In this document: piece by piece, positions 43,067 through 54,184 of the stretch | How the letters are laid out: each line of letters begins with the position of its first letter | Position numbering within the stretch: position 1 is the stretch's first letter | Origin: Cladochytrium replicatum | Lineage: Eukaryota; Chytridiomycota; Chytridiomycetes; Cladochytriales; Cladochytriaceae | DNA: 64,000 nt | Direction: 5' to 3' | Assembly (NCBI GenBank): GCA_025526935.1 | Contig: JAHLKD010000004.1 | Location: forward strand, 434,001 to 498,000 | Notes under the pieces: model-generated | The model's database searches: none | What the model saw: the letters and a program-made list of their open reading frames with translations, nothing else | What the model was told of the DNA's origin: nothing | Position numbers and translations under genes: made by a program

Positions 43067-46000
43067 TTAGTTGTCATATGCTGCATTAACAGTACCGTCC
43101 TCACGACCTGCCCGAAGGAAGTCCTCCGTGTCAGCCACAAAGCATTTGACACGCTCCATCGGTGCCCAACTTTGTGCACGCATCTTCAACCATTCAGCAA
43201 CCTCGGAGTTTCGACCTCCGCGCTTCGCCCACTCGTCGACAGCTACGAACCCCAATCGCTCCACATAGCTTTGGAGTCGAACATGCTCGACACGTATGAC
43301 AGTCCAAATCCATTGAACTCCTCCCACCGTGCCTTCGCGAGCGGAGATGGTTTGCGTCTGAGACAACAGCGCTTCGTACAGCTGCCGAAGGATTCCCAAC
43401 GTGGTTGGAGTGGTAACGCGGACATATGCTTCACCAACGAAAAGTGTACCCGTCGTCCTATCCCACTCAGCCGCCGCATATGCTACTTGAATACTTCGGA
43501 GCGTCCCATTGGCAAGCGCACCCGCGGCTCTTGCCTCGTCTTCGGCAGCGCATTGTAGCGCAGCGTTCCCTTTCTTCAGCGGTAGAGTCACCAGAGTTCC
43601 GCCGGAGGCTCTGAGTTGCCCTAAACTCGCGACCGTTGAACAGCTTCCACCTCGTCCTTTGCCGCTGGGCCGTTCCATGTAAGCACAACCCAGCAACCTC
43701 ACGACAGCAGGGAGCGCAGCAGCTTTTTCGCCGCGCAAAAGTCCTTCAACAGCTTTCCAGCCGTGCATTCCAAGGCTCTGCACACGCTCGAAAGTGGCCA
43801 AACGCGTCGCACGGGCTTCCATGATCTCGGTGCATGCAAAGAGCGAATAGAAACCGTCATTGTGAACGTCCCGCGTTTCATCAAGAACTTGCGCTGACAC
43901 TGGCACACCGGACGCCTCGTACACAACGATGGAGACGGAAGAAGCACCGCCAAGCCGAACGTGCGAGAGTAGGCAAGTTCGCCGAGAACCGATGAACAGC
44001 TCGGTAGGTCGGTACTTCCCAGTTCGGTACTTTCCGCCACCGCCGCATTCGGTACAAAAGCGATATTTGCTGCGGCATGGTGTGCAAACAATTTCAATCT
44101 TAAAGTCCGAGCGCTGAGCGCCGCCTTGCTGCTTCCGTCGTGACTGCGAGGGAATAAGTGCAGATAGTCCAGGTTTGTCATTTGGCCCTGCAGCACCATC
44201 GTATACTTTCTCGACCGTAAGTCCACATTCTTCCGCCAATCCACCGTCCACATATCGAATCAGTCCTGAGCAGAAGCGTTGCTTGCAGACTTCACATTCG
44301 AGCGACTCGTCCGTAGCGATTCGTTTCCGCTTCCCAGTGCTTGTTGCGGACGCGGAAGCTTGGCCAGAAACAGCTTCGTCTGAGTCCTGAATCAATTCGG
44401 TGGCCCCACCTTCACCTGCGAGACATTGAGCGCAGAGGCAGTTTATCAGCAAACCTCCGTTAGGGACCACATTCCAAACACCACCCTCGGCATGCATGAT
44501 CAACGTTGCACTTAGTTGGCCACATCGCCGGCAGTGCAATGAGTCCTCCAACATCTTCCGCTTCCCGTTCACCACAAGATGCTTGGACGCCGAGAGCGGT
44601 CGGTAGAACGGAGGCTTCTCGCATAAGTCGTTGATCGCTTGTTGAGACATTGGGATGGTCGACGTTCTGAGTGCCAGCTGGACAACAGGCGGAAGGGGAA
44701 TTCCCGGAGAAGTTATGCTTTCAGGGTGATCGAGTCCAGAACGTACTGAAGAAATAGCATCCCGCGATGCGTTGGGCACACGCCCGCGCCGTTGTGATTT
44801 CGGCGGCGCACGCAGCTGCGGGGTTAGCATGACTGGTTGTAGCGAAGTAGGAGACAAAATTTCCGTATCGGCAAACTCCTCCTCTGGGCTGGGTAACGTA
44901 GTTCGCACAGACTTTGAGAAGTTGAAATCAACTGGCCCCATTTCAGGTAACTGGATGCCCTGATTTGGAAACGTTGAAGTTGGCAACATTTCTGGCATAG
45001 GGTGTTGAGATGTCATCATATCAGCCCGAGGAACAAATGAGCCCATGTCGACCGAAGTGCTTCCAGGTGTCATCAACGTGCGGTAACCGCTTTCCGCACT
45101 TGGAATAGAAGTATCCATCATGGTAGGAGGGGGAATGTACGGCAACCCCGAGACATGCTCCCAGTTCTCAGGAGGAGGAAGCTGATGGCGTTGGTATTGG
45201 TCTACCCTTGGAGATCGCGATGTGTTCAGCTCAATCGAGTAGGGTTGACGTTGTGGGATGCTGGGGTAGTGGGATGGAGGAAGCGACTGTGGAACGCTAG
45301 TGCTAAACTGCATATTTTGGTACTGCTGCTGTCGTGGGTCGTTGTCGATTCGATTATGCATTGGCTGGTCGAAAGGAATTTGGTGATTGAAGTAGTCATA
45401 CTGGGTTTGGGGGCCGCTAAACTGGTTCGCTGGATGTCCAGGGACACCCACAGAGCCTGATGAGTTATGGGAGTGTTGAGCAAAGTGTGAGTTCATCCAA
45501 ACGGATGCTGATGCCTGAAGGAGAAGCAAGATTTGATGTCAAGAACCAAGTTAGAACGAACATTTCGACTCTTCAAAATACCGGAATCCCAGGTAGATGC
45601 TGCTGTTGAGAAGAAGACATATAGTTGTTACGCATTGAACCTGGTTGTGCAAACCGCTTTTCTTGCGGTGTTACGTGGCCCTGGTACGTTGGCGGCTGGT
45701 CTCTCTCGAAGCCGCTCCTGATCTTCTCTGGATCGAACATCTGCAAGAGCATGTGGAAGGGTTGAGTCTGCTGGTGCTGGTGCTGGTGTTGAGTGGAAGG
45801 CGCTTGCTGCGCATTCCCATCGCTCAAGTGCCATTCAGACGTCACACCTGGATGGTACTGTACTGTCTCTGCAGTCGCGAGGCCACCTTCAGCGTTTACA
45901 TCAATCGGTGGCTGACCCACGCCATTTGCACGGAAGGCCGTGGGATGGAAAGGAGGGTGCTCGGCAGTGTGGGATGGAAGGACGGGATGAAACTGAGGTT

Positions 46001-46070
46001 GTAGGCTGGAGTGCAACTCGTGAGCTGGGAATTGCTGTTCCTGTAGCAGCTGCTGCCGCTGCTGGCTCAT
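43067..46070 (-). CDS. large Cys-rich, probably nuclear protein
   Basis: Two exons: 45582-46070 and 43067-45514; 978 residues. The first 420 residues are Gln/Pro/His-rich and disordered, including Gln-rich runs. From about residue 495 several zinc-ligand-like groups occur: Cys-Arg-Arg-Cys with later Cys-Leu-Cys-Ala-Gln-Cys, then Cys-Glu-Val-Cys, then Cys-Thr-Pro-Cys-Arg-Ser-Lys-Tyr-Arg-Phe-Cys-Thr-Glu-Cys. A motif Thr-Gly-Lys-Tyr-Arg-Pro-x-Glu-Leu-Phe and Arg-Arg-Thr-Cys-x-Leu-Ser-His-Val-Arg follows; similar segments occur in uncharacterised fungal proteins. The last 300 residues are Ala/Val/Arg-rich, and part of them could be an acetyltransferase-like fold. The layout suggests a transcription or chromatin factor, which is inference. 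Confidence 0.72.
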
Positions 46071-46578
46071 TGCTACCAAAGAGCGGAGAAAAGGGCAGAA
46101 AGGTCCGATGGAGGAAGCTAAAGTTATTATAACGCGATCAAAATTTTCACGTCTCCATTTTTCGTTGCAATTTCTAATAATAATATATTATATATCACCA
46201 GGGTGCAGGAGGGCGCAACCCGCCGCCCGCCCTGTGCCACAAGGTGTAGAACATCGAATGACGACAGTTGGTTGGTGCCGGACAGTGGTGGGCCACCGCA
46301 TGGCACAATTTTTTTTGCTGTCCTATTTCATTGCGAGTCCCGGATGTGCATCAGTTTCTCACATGTTAATATCATTTTGGCCAAGATAAATACTTCAAAT
46401 GTCCGCTATTCCACCAGAATTCCACAACAAATGCCACCACACCCGCCTGGAAAATCAAATCTATCCCATCACATCATGCCACTACTTTTTTTAAAACATT
46501 CTTGGGGAAGTACGTTTCAGGTTCAAAATTTGGTTCTTCGCCGCACACGTGCTGCAATTTAACCTGTCATTTTCTGAG
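46071..46578. promoter_or_regulatory. divergent promoter region, Cys-rich protein / Notchless
   Basis: A 508-bp divergent gap with an AT-rich patch (46165-46195, including ttctaataataatatatt). It holds both promoters. The short open frames here (46108-46562) have no recognised product. Confidence 0.5.
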
Positions 46579-48544
46579 ATGAGGAAAGCTTCAACAGCAA
46601 TACCTGCAGAGCCGAAGCGATTCCACCCTTACCAGAGACCGACACTCGCTAAAAAGCAGCGAGAGGAGGAATTCATCGCATCGCTACCATCAAATGTGGT
46701 TGTACAGTTCCAATCCACAGAAGGCGAACTCACTGGTCCTCCAGTGAATTTGCCAGTTGAAACAACCCCTGAGCAACTCCAATTGCTCGTTAACGAATTG
46801 CTTAAGAATGTATGCTGTCCATGAATCAACCCAATGAGTGATATTAACGACACCGTAATCTCAGGAAGAACCATTGCCATACTCGTTTACTGTTAATGAA
46901 ACGGAGGTGATTCGTGATGTTAAAACAGACATTCTCGTCGGTCAGCGTCGATCAGCAGAAAATGTATTGGAGATTGTGTACCAGCCGCAGGCCATCTTCA
47001 GAGTGCGTGCCATCACACGTTGCTCCAGTGCTCTGGCTGGCCACACCGAAGCCATTCTTTCTGTTTCTTTCAGTCCAGATGGTGCACAGCTAGCTTCAGG
47101 TTCAGGAGACACCACTGTTCGTATTTGGGACCTCAATACCGAGACACCGCAACATACATTGAAAGGGCATACGCACTGGGTTCAGATTGTTGCTTGGTCG
47201 CCGAACTGCAAATTTTTGGTGTCTGGAAGCATGGACGATACGGTGTGTTGTTTGTGATCGCGAGTGTTTGACCGAGGCTGATGAAGACTTCTGCAGATCC
47301 GATTGTGGGATCCGAAATCTGGAAAGGCGATTGGAGGACCTTTGAAGGGGCATTCAAAGTGCATCACCTCTATTGCTTGGGAGCCTATGCATCTGTAAGA
47401 TTTCTGGACTGAACTAACCACCACGCATTAAATTTGCTAATGTACTTGAAAGGAACCAGGAATGCAATAGGTTTGCAACTGCATCAAAAGACTGCACCGT
47501 CAAAATCTGGGATGCCAATTTGCGTCGATGTCTGTTCACTCTGGCTCAGCATACCGACCCTGTGATGTGTGTTCGATGGGGTGGAGAGGGACTCATCTAC
47601 ACAGGGTCTAGAGACAAGACAATTAAAGTTTGGGATGGGAAAGATGTGGGTTTAACTTGGAGCTTTACTGTCGACGTGTGAGCTTATACCATCCATATCA
47701 GGGAAAGCTTGTCCGAACGTTGGAAGGGCACGCTCACTGGATAAACCACTTGGCACTTAGCACGGACTTTATCATTCGAAGTGCATGCTACGATCACACT
47801 AACCGACGTCCATCGAATCCAGAAGAAGGTATCACGCACTGTCTCACAGTTTTGGGCATGCTCGCCTCACCATTTTAATCGAATGGACAGGAAAACAATG
47901 GGCGCTAGAGCGTTACACCGCTTTCAAAGCACAGTGTGGGCCAGAGAGGCTCGTTTCCGGATCCGACGATTTCACCATGTTTTTGTGGGAACCTGTTTCG
48001 AGCTTGAGGGTTGGACCCGATGGCGCAAGTATCGGGGGAAAGAAACCCATCGCGCGGATGACGGGACACCAACAACTCGTGAACCATGTGTGTTTCTCTC
48101 CAGATGGGAGGTACATTGCCAGTGCCGGGTTCGACAAATCTGTTAAGCTCTGGGATGGAAGGAGTGGAAAGTACGTAGTATGAGACCAACCAAGTTATAC
48201 TCTTTATATTTACGTGCTCTCTTTTGATTCAGGTTCATCAACACATTACGAGGTCATGTCGGGAAAGTCTACCAGGTGACGTGGTCCTCTGACTCGCGAC
48301 AGATCCTGTCCGCATCTCAGGATTCAACAATGAAGGCATGGGATGTTCGGACAAAAACCTTGAAGATGGATTTGCCTGGCCATGCGGACGAGGTCTACTC
48401 CGTTGACTGGTCACCGTCTGCCGCTGGTGCGATGGCAGATAAAGTCGCCAGTGGGGGAAAAGACAGAATCTTGAGAATGTAAGCTATTGGACGTGGTTTC
48501 AAATTCTTGAATCTGACCAACATTTCATTAGATGGAAGAACTAA
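46579..48544 (+). CDS. RSA4: Notchless/Rsa4 WD40 ribosome-assembly protein
   Basis: Eight exons: 46579-46809, 46865-47242, 47297-47394, 47453-47645, 47702-47828, 47891-48170, 48233-48478, 48532-48544 (13 nt); 521 residues, all phases closing. The N-terminal NLE domain (about residues 33-110, beta-grasp fold) is followed by an eight-bladed WD40 propeller with repeated Gly-His and Trp-Asp pairs: Ser-Gly-Ser-Gly-Asp-Thr-Thr-Val-Arg-Ile-Trp-Asp, Gly-Ser-Asp-Asp-Phe-Thr-Met-Phe-Leu-Trp, Ser-Ala-Gly-Phe-Asp-Lys-Ser-Val-Lys-Leu-Trp-Asp. The Ala-Leu-Glu-Arg-Tyr segment before blade 5 is typical. In yeast Rsa4 is pulled off the pre-60S particle by the AAA protein Rea1. Its nucleolar/nuclear role is by family. 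Confidence 0.95.
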
Positions 48545-49356
48545 GAACAGAATAATTCTTCTGTGCTCATTGCTTTTGATTAATAAAACCATTAAGGCTG
48601 AATAGGCATCCCTCTAATGGGCGTGTTATCACATGGTCCTTTTTCTTATTTCCGATGTGGGTTGAAGCTTTTTGGCTTTTAAGTGGGAAACCAGCGAACC
48701 AGTGTCTTCTTATCAGCTAAGTGACCCTGGAATAGGAAAGGATTTCCGTGTGTTTCAGTCTTGCGCTCGCGCCATTTTGCGGCTCTCTACTGAAGTCAAG
48801 AGTGTCACTCGTAAGCGAGACGGGACAGTTTTATGTGAGGAAACAAGCCGCAAAACTGTTCACAGTAAATTGGAAAGTGATGTGGGGTGCTCACGGTGGT
48901 TTACCCATCTCATACTAGGGCTCTGCAACATCCAAAGAATCGTACCCATCGAATCCATCCCCTGACGCAAAAAGCTGATGCTAGACTCTCCCACCTCTGC
49001 GGCGTTTTAAAGCAGCCCGTTTCGCAGCATTAGGCATTCCAGTCCCATAAGTTGCACTTTCCCGGTCGTTGTAGCCGCCCATGCAGATCACAGCTTCTTC
49101 AGTTGTGCCATCGTCAAATGACCCTCATATTTCTGCTTATCCGAGATCCTCAAGACTACAAACGTCGGAGCTAAGATTAGGACTGAAGAATGCCCCAATC
49201 TTGGCTGGATTCTCCGATCAGGAGATAGATGGTGAAGGAGGCGGGATTTTTTCTTTCGTTACATTCGCACGCACTTCACTCAACTTCTTCTCAGGTCGAT
49301 TGTCAGGAGTTCGTGCGCGCATCACGCTCTGCTTTCACAGCTACAGCGAGTTCTTC
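48545..49356. other. no confident gene
   Basis: Contains the 3' end of the Notchless gene and a 97-codon plus-strand frame (48672-48965) with no recognised domain. The right part lies just beyond the stop of the TRIP4-like gene. Confidence 0.45.
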
Positions 49357-50543
49357 CTATCCAAGCCACTTGTCCCTGATCGCGCTTTGATAGTTAAAGT
49401 CCGAGGCGAGATCTGTTCAGCCAGTTCAGAAATAAGCAGCCGCAAAATGACTGACGCACCATGGACTTTTTTGCGCGCCGCATTATTGCGGTCGTACTCA
49501 AGCAGCCTTTCCTTTTGTTGCTCTGCGCGAATCAATCGCTCATCGTCGGTCGCTAGGGATGGGAACTGCATACTATCCTCGACTTTTGGGCCTCCAGCAA
49601 CAGAGCCGTAACCTTTTGGCCTCCCCCGTGCGGTGGCTGTACCTTGCTCCTTGAACGGGTCTTTTCCGGACATAGGTTTTCGCTTTCGTGCTTGCATGAG
49701 CTGCAACTATTGCTCCCGGCTTTCGACCGGCGTCCACATACAGGGCACGGGCCAGCTCCTTCTAGTTTGCAGATAATCCTTCCGTATGATAAGCAATTCG
49801 TAAACAGTCCATGTGGTTGGTTGCGCTGTTTTAATGAACATCAAATTTTTTGCTCCATGGATTCGTTCGCTTGAGATACCAAAACACTCGCAGAATACTC
49901 TGCCACCCATCCGACCATGGTTTCCAACCTTCGCATGTGGCTCAATACTCAGCCATGTCGACAGTAGCTTCTTGTCTTTCTTGTTCCCCGCTGCTGTTGC
50001 GGACTTCCCCCACTTCTCTTGCCTGACCCGGCAGCAGTAATCTTCAACACATCTTCTGCAGGCGCTTTAGGGCCTCCGGGTCGAATCGGATTTTATTTCG
50101 GTTGGAGCACGGGGATTGTGTGTTTGCCCCTACCAGCTTTCTGACCCCCTGTTCCCACCGCGTCCTGCATTGGCAGGCACTTTGCTGTTCGGACGGAACC
50201 GAGCAATGCTGCACTCGTGAATCCCCGTCATGGCAGGATCGGAGAATCCTAGCATTCCCGATAGATGCTCCGCAACTTCCTCCGATGTTCCCATCGTATC
50301 AGTGAACTTTAGGATCTGATGTGTTTTTGAGACGTAATAACTGGCGCATGCAAACTTCCGTGCACAAATGCTGACCACTTTAGCATCCGATGCTCCCATC
50401 GGATCAGTGAACTTGAGGATCTGATGTGTTTTTGAGACGTAAGAACAAGCGCATGCAAACTTCCGTGCACAAATGCTGACCACTTTAGCATCATCCTCGC
50501 TGACACCCAGTAGTTTTGCGAGTCGTCCTGCGAAACCAGACAT
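49357..50543 (-). pseudogene. TRIP4/ASC-1-like gene with frame breaks
   Basis: The start (ATG at 50543) gives Gly-Arg-Leu-Ala-Lys-Leu-Leu-Gly-Val-Ser-Glu-Asp-Asp-Ala-Lys, the N-terminal helices of the TRIP4/ASC-1 family. After a 105-bp duplication comes Glu-Glu-Val-Ala-Glu-His-Leu-Ser. A Cys-Glu-Cys pair near 49890 and the zf-C2HC5 core (Asn-Cys-Leu-Ser-Tyr-Gly-Arg-Ile-Ile-Cys, then Gly-Pro-Cys-Pro-Val-Cys-Gly, near 49730-49800) are present. One core Cys is replaced by Tyr. The C-terminal block Glu-Arg-Leu-Leu-Glu-Tyr-Asp-Arg-Asn and Ile-Arg-Asp-Lys-Trp-Leu-Gly ends at 49357. At least two single-base frame breaks (around 49700 and 49830-49890) are needed to join the parts. In animals TRIP4 acts with ASCC helicase in transcription and ribosome rescue. 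Confidence 0.7.
50281..50490. repeat. tandem duplication, 105 bp x 2, spanning exon and intron
   Basis: Copies 50281-50385 and 50386-50490 differ at a handful of bases. The length is a multiple of three. On the minus strand each copy holds a putative intron (starting gtcagcatttgtgcac and ending acacatcag) and the following exon piece Ile-Leu-Lys-Phe-Thr-Asp, so it duplicates one splice unit of the TRIP4-like gene. Confidence 0.92.
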
Positions 50544-51147
50544 GTAAAATCTTCGCCGCAATTCTTGAGACCGTTCATCCAGAAAACGAAGAGGTATCAG
50601 TTATCAACAATTTATATTTACAATCACTGTGAGCCAAGGGTAGGGATCAGCCCATCATCGGCCCTCCGCAATACAACCGAGCTTAATGTTCTGGTAAAGG
50701 ATCTTTTCACGGCGAGTACATACGTATCGTCTATCGTGATCTCCAGCGTGTAGGAAGAAAAACCCGCTTACTCACACAAGTTAGAATCGTCAGGAGCGGT
50801 CCATGGAGTTTCGTTATTGTGCCCACCGGAAAGTTTGTTTAATGGACTCCCAGGGTCCGCAACACCGATGACTCTCCTTGCTTCGGGGAGCATGTCCCAA
50901 CTCTCTTTTGCTCTATCTTCACGTTGGTTGAGGTCACCAGGTGACTAATAGATCATGGCATCGTCAACAGTCGCACTTTCGACCATTAGTTTATGCTGCA
51001 TTTACCGCGGATAGCTTTCCACCGTAAGACGATGCAATAAGGGGCTCCCAACTGATCTGGAATTTCCTTCACCAACGATTCCAGGATACCCAGGCACTCT
51101 CCTGTGCCATCGAGTGGAGTTGAGGGGCTTGGAGCAACTAACCAAAA
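50544..51147. other. intergenic, no gene seen
   Basis: Divergent gap between the TRIP4-like gene and prefoldin 1. Only very short frames occur. Confidence 0.5.
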
Positions 51148-51623
51148 ATGTCAATTAACGATGAGACTCTTCGAAAGGTAAGTGATGGACAAGAAAGCAC
51201 TCTCGATCGCTGGTTCATTCGCATTGTTTCTGTATCGTTTCACAGCTCCTCGTCGAGACGCAGGTGAAATTGGGAGAGTTCAGCCGGCAGTTGCAACTGG
51301 TGAAATCGCAGCAACAAGCACGAGAGCGGGAACGAAGGCTTAACGAGTTGACAGTCAAGGAATTGTCGGTGCTGGACTCGACCGCGAAGACATACAAATC
51401 CGTTGGACGCATGTAATTTACATACTCTTGTCTGCTTAAATCGGTGCTGAATGGTTTTCATAGGTTCTTACTGACTGATGTTACAGTTCTAACAAAGAAC
51501 CTCCAAACACAAATCAACGACGCAGACAAAGAAATCAAGGCCTTGGAACGTGCAGGGAATAAGATTCAGTCGGATTTGAAGGACACCCAAGCTGCTGTTA
51601 GAGATCTCTTTGGCGGGCAATGA
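51148..51623 (+). CDS. PFD1: prefoldin subunit 1
   Basis: Three exons: 51148-51177, 51246-51412, 51464-51623; 118 residues, phases closing. A beta-type prefoldin: an N-terminal coiled coil rich in Gln/Arg/Glu, a central hairpin with Val-Gly-Arg-Met-Phe-Leu-Leu (about residues 65-72, the family signature across intron 2), and a second coiled coil ending Val-Arg-Asp-Leu-Phe. The hexameric prefoldin complex hands unfolded actin and tubulin to the cytosolic chaperonin. Length and signature match Pfd1. It converges on the Dbp6 gene with only 29 bp between stop codons. Confidence 0.93.
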
Positions 51624-51652
51624 TTTCATTAATACGTTGGGTGTTTGTGAAT

Positions 51653-54184
51653 CTATATGTTTTTAATCAATTGCCGGAAATCAAATTGTTCGAAAGCAGA
51701 ACGAAGGGCTTGTTTCGCGCTCGACTGGACCTGTTTCGGCTTCCCTGGAGTAGTTTCATGTTCATCGTGATGTGCTTCAGTTATATGTTGAGGTTCTTCG
51801 GCATCGTCGTCAGAGTCGGACGCATCCGAAACACCGTCGTCGCTGTCCGATGACTCTTCGTCATCCTCGCTGCCCTCGTCATCCAATTCCCCTTCATCAG
51901 ACAGTTCACCAACTTCAGGTTCAGCAGCCTCCTCCTTTTGCGGTGTCTTAACCTCTCCATGACCATGAACCTGGTTTCCGAGATTCCCGAGCGACCATTG
52001 GTACCTTGGAACAAATATGTCGAGATCCGCCTTCCGCAACTCGATTCTTTTAACTTTTGGTGCAACACTTCGCTCCTCTCCTTGGTCATTGATCGTAGAT
52101 GCAGTTCGTGTCACTTTGGCCAGCACCTCTTGCTTGAAAAATCGTGCTTCTTTCTTCTCTGCAATCGTGTACGCATCGCCTGATTGCCCTGCTCGTGCTG
52201 TCCGTCCGACTCTGTGCACGTACGTTTTCACCCTAGTCGGTGCATCGTAGTTGATCACGGCCTTCACAATCTCCGAGCCAAGGTCAATACCGCGCGCCAT
52301 CACGTCCGAGCAGATCAGACAGTTCACTGATCCAACTCGGAACTCACGTAGCAGAGACCGACGACTTGACACGGGCAGATCGGACGAGAACGCCGCGGCT
52401 GTAATTCCAACCTGCGCATCGCTGCTTCCTCCTGCATCCCCATCTTCATCCATGGGATCGTGTCCCTCGAGCTGCAACTTGGGTCCTCCTTTCTCGGCGA
52501 AAATTTTTAGGAGCGCAGAGAGTCTGTGTGCCGTTTCGACAGATTTTGCGAAAATCAGCACGCCGCCTTCTCCCGCGACCCGGAGCTGGTAAAGTAAATG
52601 AAGCAAAACCAGAGGCTTCTCTCCCGCACTTGGGCACACCAGCATATGTTCTGTGAGAGTAGGAGGAATCACATAGCGCTCGCTTGTTGCATCCCCCCCT
52701 CCCACATTCTCGGCTTCCTCATCGTTCTCGTCTCCATGAGCTCGAGCCACTGCAATATACGCCGGATTCCGCAGCTGCAGTGACGCAATCTTTGCAGGAT
52801 TTCTTGTCAATGTTGCAGAAAACAGAAGCTTCTGGAACGGCGTGTACAAAGTGACTGGACGCCTAGACACTAGTGTCTGTTTAGGTACCTCATCGGTTGC
52901 TGAAGTAATTCCGAAATCGGGAACGGTGTCTTGCAAGCGCGTCGTGGTGACCCTGTGTAGTGGAAACGCTAATCCATCGGTCGTGCACCTCTTTTCGATG
53001 CGCTCCGATTGACCCGACCCCATCGTAGCATTCAGTACTCTTGTCAGCCAATCTTGAAATTGCTGGTTGAGTAGCCTATCCGCCTCGTCGATCACCAAGA
53101 ATCGCAGATGTTGGAGTGAAAACCCTTTCGTCCCTTTCATATGGTCCACCAACCGCCCCGGCGTCGCAACGACAACGTCTACCTTACTACTTCCCGATTC
53201 TTCGTACCACACGTCGCGTTGATCCGTGCTCACCAACGCATTCTGCTCGGCCGCAAAACTGGTCTGTCCAATCAACAGCGCACACCGAAGATCCGTGCCC
53301 TTCATCAGAGCATCGAAAGTCGCTTTGACTTGAATCGCGAGGTCGCGGGTTGGAAGAATCACGAGTGCGCGCACGCGGGGAACTACGCGCTGGGAAAGCG
53401 TTTCAACGATTGGGATTGCATAGGCTAGCGTTTTGCCTGATCCGGTCGGAGCTGACACGCATAGATCTCGGCAGGCTCGCATTGCTCGTGCCGATGAAAC
53501 GAAAAGTCGAGAGTGGAGAAGACGAGGAAGAACTGCTTCTTGGACGGGAAAGAGGTGCGAGACGCCTTGGTCTTTCAGTCTCGCCTGCATGCGAGCCGAC
53601 AGCTGAAAACCGGGATGACCGACTTCGTTGAATTCTGTTTGTTTAAGGTGCGCCGAAATACGTATTGGCTCAGCTAGCCATCGCGGGAGGCCGGCATTTT
53701 TGTTTACAGATTTGGCGGTCATATCCATTTCGCCATGATTTGCATCCTTGTCCACAGGATCCGCAACAGTATCAACTCCATCCATCTGATCAACTGCACC
53801 AGACTCAGTGTCGATATTGGACTCAAGTAGGTCTGTTTCCATTTGCGCAGAAACCTTTGAGTTCTTCTTCCTCGATTTGGGCGATTCAAGGCTCGATTCT
53901 AGAATCTCTGTGACTCCGTCCTCTGCTATCTTCGACACCCTTTTCTTCTTCTTGTTCTTCTTAGGAGCTTCGATGCTCCATTCATCCATGTCATCATCTT
54001 GTTTTAACGCCTTCGGTTTCGTTAACTTCCCTTCTGCGGGCAACGGCTCAATGTCAACCTCCATGTCTTCAACTGCTGCTGCGACCGCTTTTCGTTTCTT
54101 CTCAAAATCGGTCTCAGTGGAAGTATCAGCCTTCATCTGCCGTTTGACTTTCTGTGTGGCATTCCTTTCTTCCGATCCTCTCAT
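51653..54184 (-). CDS. DBP6: DEAD-box RNA helicase Dbp6/DDX51
   Basis: Single-exon gene of 843 residues from the first ATG (54184); the open frame continues upstream without ATG. An acidic/basic N-terminal extension of about 170 residues precedes the helicase core: Pro-Val-Gln-Glu-Ala-Val-Leu-Pro, motif I Ala-Pro-Thr-Gly-Ser-Gly-Lys-Thr, Ia Pro-Thr-Arg-Asp-Leu-Ala, Ib Thr-Pro-Gly-Arg, II Asp-Glu-Ala-Asp, III Ser-Ala-Thr, V Ala-Arg-Gly-Ile-Asp, VI His-Arg-Val-Gly-Arg-Thr-Ala-Arg. A long insert between II and III and another before V are typical for Dbp6/DDX51. The C-terminus is an Asp/Glu/Ser-rich tail. Dbp6 acts in the nucleolus in early 60S subunit assembly. Confidence 0.95.
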   Translation of the reverse strand: MRGSEERNATQKVKRQMKADTSTETDFEKKRKAVAAAVEDMEVDIEPLPAEGKLTKPKALKQDDDMDEWSIEAPKKNKKKKRVSKIAEDGVTEILESSLESPKSRKKNSKVSAQMETDLLESNIDTESGAVDQMDGVDTVADPVDKDANHGEMDMTAKSVNKNAGLPRWLAEPIRISAHLKQTEFNEVGHPGFQLSARMQARLKDQGVSHLFPVQEAVLPRLLHSRLFVSSARAMRACRDLCVSAPTGSGKTLAYAIPIVETLSQRVVPRVRALVILPTRDLAIQVKATFDALMKGTDLRCALLIGQTSFAAEQNALVSTDQRDVWYEESGSSKVDVVVATPGRLVDHMKGTKGFSLQHLRFLVIDEADRLLNQQFQDWLTRVLNATMGSGQSERIEKRCTTDGLAFPLHRVTTTRLQDTVPDFGITSATDEVPKQTLVSRRPVTLYTPFQKLLFSATLTRNPAKIASLQLRNPAYIAVARAHGDENDEEAENVGGGDATSERYVIPPTLTEHMLVCPSAGEKPLVLLHLLYQLRVAGEGGVLIFAKSVETAHRLSALLKIFAEKGGPKLQLEGHDPMDEDGDAGGSSDAQVGITAAAFSSDLPVSSRRSLLREFRVGSVNCLICSDVMARGIDLGSEIVKAVINYDAPTRVKTYVHRVGRTARAGQSGDAYTIAEKKEARFFKQEVLAKVTRTASTINDQGEERSVAPKVKRIELRKADLDIFVPRYQWSLGNLGNQVHGHGEVKTPQKEEAAEPEVGELSDEGELDDEGSEDDEESSDSDDGVSDASDSDDDAEEPQHITEAHHDEHETTPGKPKQVQSSAKQALRSAFEQFDFRQLIKNI

